Assembly (NCBI GenBank): GCA_963513935.1
Contig: OY740768.1
Location: 73,074,877-73,138,876 of the forward strand
Reading direction: 5' to 3'
DNA length: 64,000 nucleotides
DNA from: Aphrophora alni
Taxonomy: Eukaryota > Arthropoda > Insecta > Hemiptera > Aphrophoridae
This document shows, one piece after another, positions 10,467 through 21,045 of this stretch. A program made the translations under genes and the position numbers. Within the stretch, counting starts at the first letter, position 1; each line of letters begins with the position of its first letter. The notes beneath the pieces are model-generated. The model was given only the letters and a program-made list of their open reading frames with translations. It did not search any database and was not told the origin of the DNA.

Positions 10467-11694
10467 TCACCGGCGGCCTCTAAACCCCCCTGATATTTAC
10501 AACAACAAAAAAATCACTTTATTTGTACAAAACAGAAAGAAACAAAATAGGTAGGCCATACTCAATACTACAAAAAAACCACTATACCTAAATATTCCAA
10601 CACAATTATTGACATACATAAATTATGATGAACACAATATTGCACAATAATTTGTTAAAATTGCATGTCATATATAAGCCTACACTTCATAAAAATAATG
10701 TCATAAATATTTTAAAAACATTTTTTATAATTAGTAACAACTTTTATAAATCAAAAACAACTTGTCATATTTTTTATATTATATTTCTGGTGTTCTGAAA
10801 TTTTAATTTAATTTACCATGATAGCCATGGACATTGATGCTGAGCAAATATTCACAAAAAAGTACAATATTATTATTATTGTTAGAAGTACAATGACATC
10901 AATTATTCGCTGCCCACTCTGTTAATTTATCCTCCTCATCAGCTCCATCTTCGTGACGTAAATCAGCAGGAGAAATGTGGTTCTGAGAATGGACGAGTGT
11001 AACTAGTACTACTTTCTTTATTTTTAATTTCCTCTTTGTCCTACTTAAAATTTGGCTAAACTTGTAAAATTCCTTTCTGTTCTGGTCATGTACAAGACAT
11101 GTCACTTAGCCTTGAAACTATCATGTAATAACAAAAGAATTATTAATTGAACAACAGTCCCACACACTGGTTATCATGACTGAGCAAACGCCATGTTTTA
11201 ATTTCCTTGAAATTTTTAAAATCTACTACCCTCTGACTAATAATAATTACGCTGTATAACCCCCACCCCCTGGTTAGTCATTCTGTATTGTACATTAATC
11301 ATACAAATTTTACAACATAATCATTCGTAATACTAGACTTACTTATAAACTATTGTACTTATAATTTGAATAAGCAAAACAAAAAATTCATTCTTTGATA
11401 TTATTATTGTTTTATATGTTTACATTATATATTATGTAAATTTATGTCTTCATTATTTCCGAGAAAACTTATTTGTGGCCTGAACACTTTTAATCAAGAC
11501 ATCAAACTATCGTATTTTCATCTTAAAATTATTATTTTTTTAGGTCTTTTGTAAATATTATAATTTCGCCGTAGTACTTCACACTTTTTTCTAAAACTTG
11601 CCGTAAATTAATCGTAAAAATCATTATAAAAATTTGCAGAACATTTTATTCTTTCGTTGAATCGTAGAGTAGGCCTTTTAACTAATCTGTTATA
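10467..11694 (-). other. Internal non-coding part of LTR element A, left of the mariner
   Basis: No intact coding sequence is seen. A 68-codon minus-strand open frame (10899-11105) runs in the element's own orientation but shows no domain. It could be a remnant of a lost pol end, which cannot be shown here. The block from about 11150 onward aligns with copy B from about 14725. Confidence 0.5.
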
Positions 11695-13028
11695 CGAAGG
11701 TGGACCAAAAAAAAAATGGGAATTTGGTCATAACTGCTTTATTTTTCAATATTTTTACACCAAATTATGGACACTTTCAAAGTAATTACCATTGACTGCA
11801 ATACACTTCTCTAATAGTTTCTTCCATTGTTCAAAACATTGTTGATATTCACTTAATGGAATGTTCTTTAGTCCATCCAGCGATTTTGGTTTCACCTCTT
11901 CCACAGTCTCAAAACGTTTACCTTTCATATCCCTTTTCAGTCGGGGGAACAAAAAAAAAGTCGCAGGGAGCGAGATCCGGTGAATAGGGATGGGGGATTG
12001 AGCAATCGGTGTCGTGCTGTTTTTCGTCAAAAACGGATTCACAGACAGGGCGGTGTGGGCAGGTGAGTTGTCATGATGGAAGAACCAATCCCTTGTGCGC
12101 CACAAATCTGCCCTTTTTCTTCGAATGCTCTCCCTCAGTCTCTTCAAAACCTCCAAGTAGAAATACTACTGTAGAAATAATGTCGGTTTGGCCTGGAGGA
12201 ACGAATTTTGAATGCACAACACCTCGGCAATCAATGAAACAAATGAGCATTGTCTTGATGTTTGACTTCACCATGCAGCATGTTTTTGGACGAGGAGACT
12301 GAGCTGCCTTCCAATGGCTTGATTGCTGTTTTGTTTCAGGGTCATATCCATAACACCATGATTCATCACCAGTTATGACCTTAGAAAAAAATTCTGGGTC
12401 TTCTTGCAGCTGATTTTGTAGGTCGAAACATTCATGAAGTCGGCGCTCCCATTGCTCGTCTGTGAGAAGGCGTGGAACAAGTTTGCTGCAACTCCTCTCA
12501 TGCACAAATCCTTCGGTAAAATCCTCTGGATTGAACTCCAAGCCAACCCAGACATCGCAACTAGTTGATCAATGGTTCAACGACAGTCTTCACGAACCAG
12601 TGTTGATTTTCTCAACGTTGTCGTCAGTTCTTGATGATGAAAGGCGCCCAGAATGAGGCTGGTCTTCAGTTGACATTTCTCCATTTTAAAAACGCTGAAA
12701 CCACTTGTAGACACGTGTTTTACTTAAAGTAGCTTCCCCATAAGCTGTTTTAAGCATTACAAGAGTTTCCGTGGGCGTTTTCCCCAACAGGAAACAAAAT
12801 TTCACAGCCACACGTTGCTCCCGGCAGTCAGCCATTTTACGTTTTTGCCAAAACGGGAAAAGGTCTTTCACAAAAAAAGTTCTCAAGGACGATCAGATCC
12901 ACTCACAGTGAACAAACGTTGCACACTGATGTGTAGCAATGTGATTCGAGACTCCCTCTCCGGCCGACCGGCTACGCCCACCCCTCTCCTCACCAGCCCG
13001 GTTCCCGTTACTTTTGCATCTCCCCTCG
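11695..13028 (-). mobile_element. Mariner (DD34D) DNA transposon, full length, inactive
   Basis: The element is 1334 bp, the usual mariner size, and is flanked by TA dinucleotides (11693-11694 and 13029-13030). Its imperfect terminal inverted repeats begin CGAAGGTGGACC on the left and, read from the right end, CGAGGGGAGATG. It is inserted in the internal region of LTR element A, so it is younger than that element. Confidence 0.85.
11755..12835 (-). pseudogene. Mariner transposase, frameshifted
   Basis: The start at 12835 gives MADCREQRVAVKFCFLLGKT, the N-terminal helix-turn-helix region, which continues to VYKWFQRF. The second segment (12541 to about 12160) carries ITGDESWCYGYDPETKQ with the first catalytic Asp, then CRGVVHSKFVPPGQT. 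The third (about 12160-11755) carries FFHHDNSPAHTA with the second Asp, then RLKRDMKGKRF and a C-terminal WKK motif. The third Asp motif (YSPDLAPCDFF) is still legible but lies in a different frame near 11950-11985, between a one-base shift and an expanded T run. At least three frame changes make the gene non-functional. Family known: Tc1/mariner, cut-and-paste transposition at TA. Confidence 0.85.
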
Positions 13029-13572
13029 TATGACAGTAGAAAATTCATTTCGTTTAATTTTATTTATTTTTTTTATAGAATCATCGCAAAACATTATCGT
13101 GGAACACAATTGGGTGTAACATTCACTGTTAATCTGTAAAATTTACAGATTCGTCATAAAATCATTTGAAAATTCTAAGAAACCTCATATATTGCAGAAA
13201 CCTCTTGTAAAAACATCAATCCAAATTCCAGCTTTCTATACCACTAATCATTTATTGTACAAAAAACCATTAAATATAGATAAATGAATTGTCTATAACA
13301 AATTTTTCTAATTAACATTATCAAGTAAATTAACTTCAACTCAACAATTAATCAATCAATAAAAGCAACAAATAATAAAATAAAGCAATAGAGTTTTAAG
13401 TAATTATACTAATTAAAAGTGGATATTACAAAATAAATAATTGCGTTTTATTATCTTTAATAATTTTCAACTATGTTATTATTTTTCGACTAATTTTTAA
13501 AATGGTTAAAAAAAACTGTTTTAGTAAAACTCCTTAATATTTATCTGTTATTTTTAGTAAAAACTAAAACAC
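13029..13572 (-). other. Internal non-coding part of LTR element A, right of the mariner
   Basis: AT-rich with no reading frame. CACTAATCATTTATTGTAC near 13240 recurs in copy B near 15630, which confirms shared internal sequence. Confidence 0.5.
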
Positions 13573-13585
13573 GGCCGATGCACCA
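13573..13585 (-). other. Primer-binding site, tRNA-Gly(GCC)
   Basis: GGCCGATGCACCA on the plus strand equals the 3' end of animal tRNA-Gly(GCC) including its CCA. On the minus strand this is TGGTGCATCGGCC two bases inside the 5' LTR. An identical site stands at 16943-16955 in copy B. Confidence 0.75.
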
Positions 13586-13587
13586 TT

Positions 13588-14143
13588 CGTTATGATTGGT
13601 TTCTTTAAACTGCATGGGTTTTTTATTTTCCATATAATCAAATGGTTCACTACTCAATTAACCTTTATTAACAAGAATAACCATCTCCTATCTTATTACA
13701 ATGCTACAATATTCTTATTATTACTATTAATCCAGAATGACTCTAATTGTTGTGACTCACAGATCTGATTCTACATTATAGTTTAATTATCTGAATCTGA
13801 AATAAATACATGTTTCTTAATACACCAAGTTTGCTCACTCTGTTTGCAATTCTTGTGGATGCTTGTCCGAAGTCTCATTACTGCTAGGAAGCTTTTACAC
13901 GCCAAGTATGTCTAGCTATCTTCAAGAATTCCTGCAGCACCTTCTTTTGATCAATCCTGGCCTACTGACCATGTTTCCTTCCACCCAAATTTTTATATAT
14001 CATTGTTGAATCAGTGACGTCTGCCTTGCTTACAAGGTAAACAATTTCGTCTGTTGTTCCAGGTCTGTAACAATTGTTTTCATTTTGGCTTCTTAAAAAG
14101 AACTTAGGCTCTATTTTAATTAAAACTATCCTAATTCCTAACA
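13588..14143 (-). repeat. LTR (5' LTR of copy A)
   Basis: It runs from CGTTATGATTGG (a mutated form of TGTTAGGATTGG) to AATTCCTAACA. It is 556 bp, close to the 583-bp LTR of copy B. Confidence 0.8.
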
Positions 14144-14340
14144 CATGACATTCTAAAGTACGTAATGAGTGCCGAGATTTTATAGATTATGCACAGTGAA
14201 ATGACTCGTAGAGCGCATGCACATTACATGACATAACACAGGTTAATATTAGGCCCCTACTATGCTGTATAATTTAAGAATCATGAGAACTAAGTCTCTA
14301 TAGGTTAATATATATAAACTAAAGGAACTAAAGGTCTGGT

Positions 14341-14344
<4 letters not shown>

Positions 14345-14390
<46 letters not shown>

Positions 14391-14445
14391 ATCTAATATT
14401 TAAATATTATATATATATATATATATATTTAAATATATATATATT

Positions 14446-14476
<31 letters not shown>
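14345..14476. repeat. (AT)n microsatellite, compound
   Basis: Two long TA runs (14345-14388 and about 14408-14476) are joined by TTTAATCTAATATTTAAA-like linkers. Confidence 0.95.
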
Positions 14477-14479
<3 letters not shown>

Positions 14480-14499
14480 ATCTAATTTAACAGTTCTCT

Positions 14500-14715
14500 A
14501 AACAGACCTATTTTTGCGAATGAACATAAACATTGAGGGGTGAGAAACAATAGAATCACGAGTTGTCATACGTATTTACGTTGGCAGCAGAACTAACCTC
14601 AACACACGAAATATCGTCCTTTTAGATTGGTTATTTTCGACAGAAATAATTGATTCTGGTAATTTAAAAGTTTACCAAGTTTACCAAGTTTAGCATAATA
14701 TGGCTTCCCATATTA
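14500..14715 (+). repeat. Copy of the 3.3 kb dispersed repeat
   Basis: Same order and orientation of blocks as at 3298-3480 (AGACCTATTTTTGCGAATGAAC, then AATAGAATCAC, then AGAACTAACCTCAACAC, then CAGAAATAATTGATT). It lies directly beside LTR element copy B. Confidence 0.65.
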
Positions 14716-16942
14716 TTTACAACTAAATAACAGTCCTACATACTAGTTGCCGTAACTGAGCAAACATTTATGTATTATTTACTTGTAATTATTTCAACAC
14801 AACCCATTTTATACTTTTAAATTGTTTCCAATTCTATAAACTTTCCCCTGTTGGAATCATTCTGAATGTATATGAAATAAATCATTATAATATAAATACC
14901 ACATAACACATTATCAATGTTTCCAAATGTACTCTTACTTTTAACCAAACATATTTTTATGGTTAAGATACCTGATTCTATTTTATTTATTGCTATTTTG
15001 TTTTAAATATTTACAGAATTTTTACTTAGGGAAACTTGACAATTACAACTTCAAAATTACTTTTTCTCAAAAACATTACTAATTACTTTCTCTTAAATAA
15101 AATCATCAAATTTAATCCTTATTGATTTTATCTTCTTTGTTTATTGCTAAGTCATCATATTTATACTTACCAATTATAACTTCAATAATTGCAACTATTT
15201 TAAACATTCAGAATAATCTACATCATCTGAGAAAAATTATTTGTGGCCTAATTACTTTTAATCAATCTATCAATCAAAATTTCTCCATCTTAGAATTACT
15301 TTATTAGGTTTTTTATAAATATTATAACTTCGCTGTACTCTTCATACTTCTTTCTAAAAATTGTCGTAAATTCGTTGTAAAAATCATTATAATATTGTAA
15401 TAATAATCATTTTTATTCTTTCATAGAATCATAGAGTACTAATTAATCCATTTTATAACCATAGAACATTTATTTCATAGAATCGCCGTAAAAATCGCAG
15501 AACACCATTCACCGTAAAATTCGCCGATCATCTGTAAAATCTACAGAATACCTTAATTCTTCGTAAAATCATTTGAAAATTCACAGAAACTTTTTTAAAA
15601 ACATCAATCCAACACTCCAGCTTTATAATACCACTAATCATTTATTGTACAAAAAAAACCTTTAAAACGTTTTACTAAATCTTGATATTATAATTTCCTT
15701 CATTAATTCATCAACCTTAATTAATTTCCCACATTTTTTAAAAAATTTTTTATTTTTTTAATTTTTATTTTTTTATCCCTTTAACAATTAGCCTACTTTG
15801 AATTTAACTAAAACAATTTGTATACCACAAAAATTTCAAATCTCTTTTTTAACTTCAAAACTTCCTATTTCTTCCTTAACAAAAGTCTTCATTATTATTT
15901 TTCTTCTTTATATACATATTTAGTAATAACAATATTCTGACCTAGCTATTATTCTGACAAACTTTCTATTAAAATTTTTGATTTCAGTCAATGTTGAATT
16001 TATTAAGGCAACATGTATTCAAAATAGTAAGAGATGTAAACATCATGCATTTGCAAACATCTAATAAGTTACAACTATAATAGTAGTATCAAATTCAATG
16101 TGTAAGCATACAATCTTACACATATGCTAAAAGAAGTCTTTTGTCAGCATTCCTTGTGTAACCTTGCTATCTTGAATAATTACAACCAAAGAAAGTATTA
16201 CAACCAAAGAATGACTTATGACATAACATTTGTTTACAATTAATTGTCTTAATTACTCAATTCACCAAGACAAAAAAAATAAACCCCTGTTAAGTCTTTA
16301 TAAGTTTATTACTGTGATGACTTTTTCGCAGGGAAAAGAAACAAATTGACTTTAAAATTTAGTATACTGAAATAAACAATCAAACTCAAAGGAATTTCCC
16401 TACTCAGCATGTTATCTAATCTTCACACAATATTTCATTCATATTAAACCTGACATAAGTATTTCTTGTGCCCACTCAGTTCATTGCTTATGAAACACAA
16501 AAGACTAACTTAAAATATTGACTATAGACACTGACAATATTAAATATTTCAAAATGCATAACAAATATATCTTTATATTCAAAAATCATTAATTCAAACT
16601 GTATAATAAATAAAATATTCGTAAATCATCACAACAAAATTAGTTAATAATCTTCAGAAATAAAAACAACAAAATTTACAACCTAAAAACGTACAACAAT
16701 TATCATACAATTGTATACCAAAACCACACAAAATTTCTTAGATTTCTTGTAAAGTCTTATAAATCTTGTAATAATGTATCTTGTATAATCTTATAATGTA
16801 TCTTGTAAATGATACTTATAAATCAGAAAAATAACCAATGAACCAAATAAATTGTACAATGAAATAAATGAGGTTGGTTTCATTAATGTATGAACCAAAA
16901 GAAACAAAATGTAAAACAAATTATTAGTAAACACTAAAACAG

Positions 16943-16955
16943 GGCCGATGCACCA
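16943..16955 (-). other. Primer-binding site, tRNA-Gly(GCC), copy B
   Basis: GGCCGATGCACCA, identical to the site in copy A and likewise two bases from the LTR end. Confidence 0.75.
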
Positions 16956-16957
16956 TT

Positions 16958-17540
16958 TGTTAGGATTGGCTCCTCTAACTGCCAAGGTTCTTTATTTTCA
17001 ATATAATCAAATCAGTTGTTTAGTACTCAATTAATCTTTATTAATAATTATTATTTATTTATATTATTACAATTTATCTCTGCACTGTTCTTAAAATAGA
17101 TATATATTAACCCATATAACTATAGCACAAAATATTAACCCAGAATGGTTCCAACCGTTATATGACTCTACTGTTTACTTTAAGTAATAAACAATTACAA
17201 GTTTTCCAATACACAATGATTTGCTCACCTTTCTTGCAAGGTTCTTCCAACATTGCTCTTTCGAACTATCGGGCACTCTCTACTCTTACTCGCCAAGCAT
17301 GGCTATCTTCCGAACATGCCTCGAGCAGCGATTCCGCCTGTGATCCAATGACCCCGTCTCCTTTTGTCCAAGAGCTTATATAGCCCCCTCTTGATTGTAA
17401 TGTTGACTGCCTTTACAAGGTAAGCATTTCATCATAATTATTGTTCCAATTTTGTCTTTTGCAATAGTTGGTCTTCATTCTGACTTTAATATTATTTTTA
17501 TTTATCTATCTTCTAACTAAATCTATCTTAATTTCTAACA
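16958..17540 (-). repeat. LTR (5' LTR of copy B)
   Basis: It starts TGTTAGGATTGG and ends ATTTCTAACA. Internal text such as ACAAGGTAAGCATTTC is shared with the other two LTRs. A plus-strand open frame at 17162-17383 lies wholly inside and is not a gene. Confidence 0.8.
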
Positions 17541-17649
17541 GTTGTTTTAGTGTATTTGCTGCGTGTATGTGTATATATAGTATAAATAAATAATGTATAA
17601 ATATTCTGTTTATTTGTACATTTGAATATATTTTTGAGTTTTAGTGTAT

Positions 17650-18850
17650 TTGTTGCTTGTATATTATACAATATAGTTTGGTTTTAAAATGAAACTCTGT
17701 TCTCCAGAGTTCTGGGGTTTGGAAATGATCAAAAGTGATCCAAGGATGTACCCAGAGTCTCATCTGCAATTACTCATCCAGTCATACGTATATGTATGTA
17801 TTACCCTCAGCTTATAGTGTATTTTCTGCCGAACTCTTTGCTATTTTGAAAGGCCTTAATACTGTTCCATTTGGTTTCCATCACTATCTTTTGTGTTCCG
17901 ATTTCAAAAGTCCTTTCAGGCTATTCAGGATGTTTATTTTAAAAATCCCTTAGTTGATGATATTCTGTGTTCTTTACACAGATTTCAGCTATGGGACGTC
18001 AGAGTATCATTTTTGCTGAATACCTGGGCATTGCAGAATTTCAGGAAACACAAAAGCTGACAAAGTGGCAAAGGAAGCTACAAGTCAGGTACCAGTCACA
18101 CCGCGTGTTATGGTAATATGACTTTGTTTTGGCAATTAAATTAGTTTACAAATATAGTGTCCAATAAGCTGAGGGAAGTAAAAGACACTATCCGTCCTTG
18201 GAATACATCCATATGTGCCAGTCATCGAGAGGAAGTGGTGTTCATATCAGTCATTCCATAATCACTCATGGATTTATGGTGGAACGGGGAAATCCACCAC
18301 AATGCCCATTTTGTCAAGGTGTGTTGTCAATTAAGCACATTCTCATTGAATGTGTTGTTTTAAGAGGTGTGTAACGAACATTTGCCCTACCTAATTAAAT
18401 TCAGGCGATATTATGGGATAATGCTCAGATCCTTGATCGGCTATTGTCCTTTTTGCTTAGTTTGAAAATTGTTGATAATATTTAGTAATAATTTTTCGAT
18501 TCGATGATTACAGAAACTCTTTACAGCTGTGTAATAATTTGTTTAGTTGTCTAATTAAATTATGTTTTGTTTAAATTTTATCTTTGTTAACTCTTGCAGG
18601 GCCCTTTTACCACCCTGTAATATTTGTTTATAATTGTTGTTAATTATATTTACCATATACAGGCCATTTTACAGCCTTGTAATATGTTATGTTGTTGTTT
18701 ATTTTTGTTTGATAACTAGTTTTAGTCCTTTTATTGTTCAAAATTGTATATTATTGTTTGTAAGTGGTTATTTGTATGTTTTAAAGTGGAGTATCTTCAT
18801 GTTAATTTTTTGAAGGCAGATAATGACCAAAATGTTTTTTTCCGCCTTAA
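17650..18850 (+). pseudogene. 3' part of a LINE with an RNase H domain (I/R1-like), plus its 3' UTR
   Basis: Plus-strand frames read YSVFSAELFAILKGLN (the RNase H Glu) and LLCSDFKS (the Asp of the SDS block). These are followed after frameshifts by a CWIPGH-like block and GNTKADKVAKEAT (the last Asp region). Near 18250-18350 comes HGFMVERGNPPQCPFCQG, then LSIKHILIECV, the C-terminal Cys/His motif known from I- and R1-type LINEs. Several frameshifts and stops are present. From about 18420 a 3' UTR with GCAGGGCCCTTTTACC follows, and it recurs at 33.7 and 37.5 kb. The reverse transcriptase part is missing (5' truncation). Confidence 0.75.
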
Positions 18851-20043
18851 AAATCCCCCCTTCCTGGATATTATAAAACTTTATCCCTGAATGCAGGCAT
18901 CTCCAAGTTCTGAACAATTTCAATATCAGAAGTTGAGGTTTCACCACTGTCTTCTACTATTTAATTCTACTATACTGTTAGCCTTAAATATATAAATAGC
19001 TCATAAGGAGATTATAATGAAACCGGAGTAAATTTTAATTTTCGGTCACATTAACACTATGACATTTTAGGTTAAATAAGGTTAAAAGCGGATTAAAATA
19101 ATTTGAAAATTAAACCTGATTTAACATATTCTAAAGTATTTACAGTGTTGTTGCAATCAAAAATTTATTTACACTGTATTCTCTTGAAAGTAGTTACAGC
19201 TAGCGTATTAGTAAGCAAAGATTTTGGTGCCTCTAAGATAAATGAAGAATAACATATGAGATGATATATGTAAAAGTTAAAATCTTCATAAGCTCATTTT
19301 AGTAAGTACGGCCTTGGCCAATACTGAGGGAATCTAGCTTGATTTTCACGTTTTTTCATGTAGCCTTGGGTTAGATTCTTCTCTAATCTTTACTATCAGG
19401 TCTCTATTGATCAACTCTTGTTCTTTTCTGACCTGATGCTATTCAAGGGGCTAAGGTTCCTTAGTTTATGCTCGTTTTTTTAAAGGTAATGATGATTAAA
19501 AGGTTTTTGCATTAAAAAGTTAAAATACAATGCTTGATGTTTAGTTTTCTAGCCCAGATCCTTTTTTACAGTAGTCTCTATTTAATAAAATTAATTTAAA
19601 GATTAAAAATTAAAGAAATAGTTTTTATTATTTATTTCGAAATATATAATCTACCGAAAGTGGTGATTGATACTTTCTTTTATTCAATTTTAGCTAAGAT
19701 TGAATTATTCAAGTTAAAGGGTAAGTATTCAGATTTAGATTTTGTGTTTATCTGAATAAAGTTTAAATATGAAACCTTACATGTAAAGTTTTTTCTAAGA
19801 GTTTTACATTAACAAATTTTGAAAACCAGTGAAAAGTTAGATTAGGCAAGATGTTACATGTATATTTTATTTAGTTATTGGAGTGATTTGACTGATTTGT
19901 AGTGAAATCTAGAAAACAAATAGTGGATTAGTAAATCATTGTCTTCCTTGTTGAGTCTATTTCCTACATCTTAGGTAAGATTTAATATAATTTTTATATA
20001 ATATTATTTATACAATATATGTGCATTCCCTAATTTATTACAG
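18851..20043. other. End of intron 1, no further feature recognised
   Basis: AT-rich intronic sequence ending in the acceptor TTATTACAG just before 20044. No gene or clear mobile element is seen. Confidence 0.5.
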
Positions 20044-20357
20044 ATTCTCAACGTCTCGCCAGACTTTAATGTGGATTCCAGATTCATTTTTTACAGCACT
20101 TTTGAGTGGCAGGATTTCAAGTCTTCGTGATGAAACTGGTGCAATATTTATAGACAGAGATCCTAAATTATTTGCAACTATTTTGAATTATTTGAGGACT
20201 CGTGACATCGATTTACGGCATTCTGATATTAGATCTCTAAGACATGAAGCTGAGTATTATGGAATTGCTCCATTAGTAAAGAGGCTTGTACTTTGTGAAG
20301 ACTTAAATCAGTCATCCTGTGGAGATGTACTGTTTTATGGATATCTACCACCTCCAA
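20044..20357 (+). CDS. KCTD3: KCTD3/SHKBP1-like protein, coding exon 2 (BTB/T1 domain)
   Basis: It carries almost the whole T1-type BTB domain: [20 protein letters not shown], then [20 protein letters not shown], then [20 protein letters not shown], then [13 protein letters not shown], and ends [15 protein letters not shown]. The vertebrate SHKBP1 and KCTD3 proteins share the same order ([28 protein letters not shown], and LDRSSCGNVLFNGYLPPP in SHKBP1), which identifies the family over other KCTDs. In these proteins the domain self-associates and, in KCTD3, is linked to HCN channel regulation; SHKBP1 binds SH3KBP1. The acceptor is TTACAG and the donor is GTAAGT. The exon starts with the last base of an Arg codon and ends with the first base of a Ser codon. 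Confidence 0.95.
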
Positions 20358-20460
20358 GTAAGTATCTTAAAATATATTTTATTATGGACCAATTGTTGAA
20401 ACTATTTTTTTTTTATACAGAATTCATTCAAAATATGTATTTTTACTCTGATGTCTTCTG
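20358..20460. other. Start of intron 2
   Basis: Donor GTAAGT followed by AT-rich intronic sequence. The open reading frame continues by chance to 20461, but the splice signal and family alignment end the exon at 20357. Confidence 0.7.
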
Positions 20461-20656
20461 AGACCATTTCATTAAATTTGTTACAATTATAGTAATAAAG
20501 TTATATAAATCAGTATATAAATTATGATTTAATATAATAAATATAAATTGTAAAACAGAGACTATTTCATTAAATTTGTTACAATTATAGTAATAAAGTT
20601 ATATAAATCAGTATATAAATTATGATTTAATATAATAAATATAAATTGTAAAATTA
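20461..20656. repeat. Tandem duplication, 98-bp unit, two copies
   Basis: AGACCATTTCATTAAATTTG at 20461 is repeated as AGACTATTTCATTAAATTTG at 20559. The two copies are near-identical to their ends, so the duplication is recent. Confidence 0.9.
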
Positions 20657-21045
20657 TAGCACCACAACTAATTGAAATATCTATTTTTAAAACTTTCTCG
20701 CTCTGAATGAGGCACAAGTTATTCCGAAGAAGTCCAATTCTTGAGGAATGTTGTTTCCAACACTTAAGATGTTAGGATCTGATCCTTACAGAAATTAGGA
20801 CATTCACCAGTTCGACTAGCTTAGAGCAGTCATATTCACAATTTTGAATAAGAAAATCAGCTGTCTCACAAACTTTATTCCCACAATTATAATTTTTTCA
20901 TATTTTTTCCCCCCTAATGTGGAGATGACACACTCATGCATAGCTTAATGTAGAATTCACCAAGGCCTTGAAAAAATGTAGTGGCCAAGCACTGAAATAT
21001 CTACTAGAAACCAGAATCACAGAGAACAGCATTTTGTTCGTCTTC
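20657..21045. other. Intron 2, GC-richer anonymous stretch
   Basis: The sequence is interrupted by the TTAA insertion at 21046 and seems to resume at 24305. It may be a degraded older repeat. No domain is recognised in any frame. Confidence 0.35.

Larger units (their letters stand above)
10019..14143 (-). mobile_element. LTR retrotransposon copy A, non-coding, minus orientation, with a nested mariner
   Basis: Two LTRs (10019-10466 and 13588-14143) flank about 3.1 kb, of which about 1.33 kb is an inserted mariner. LTR ends follow the TGTTAGGA to TCCTAACA pattern. A tRNA-Gly primer-binding site next to the right LTR fixes the orientation as minus, with the 5' LTR on the right. The remaining 1.8 kb of internal sequence holds no gag or pol reading frame, so this is a non-autonomous (TRIM/LARD-like) element. 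Internal blocks such as TTTGTGGCC followed by ACTTTTAATCAA recur in copy B. A matching target-site duplication was not found. Confidence 0.75.
14720..17540 (-). mobile_element. LTR retrotransposon copy B, non-coding, 3' LTR missing
   Basis: A single LTR at the right (16958-17540) with an adjacent tRNA-Gly primer site is followed leftwards by about 2.2 kb of internal sequence, parts of which align with copy A (for example CACATACTAG or CTGAGCAAAC near 14740, and TTTGTGGCCTAATTACTTTT near 15240). No coding sequence and no second LTR at the left edge were found, so the element is truncated. Tandem sharing of the LTR at 13588-14143 is an alternative, but the intervening repeat argues against it. 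Confidence 0.65.

Noticed and set aside
12009..12302. Plus-strand open frame across the mariner
   Set aside because: Antisense shadow of the transposase.
14144..16957. Perfect tandem LTR-internal-LTR-internal-LTR array sharing the middle LTR
   Set aside because: The sequence between 14144 and 14715 is a microsatellite and an unrelated dispersed repeat, so the right copy does not continue from the middle LTR.
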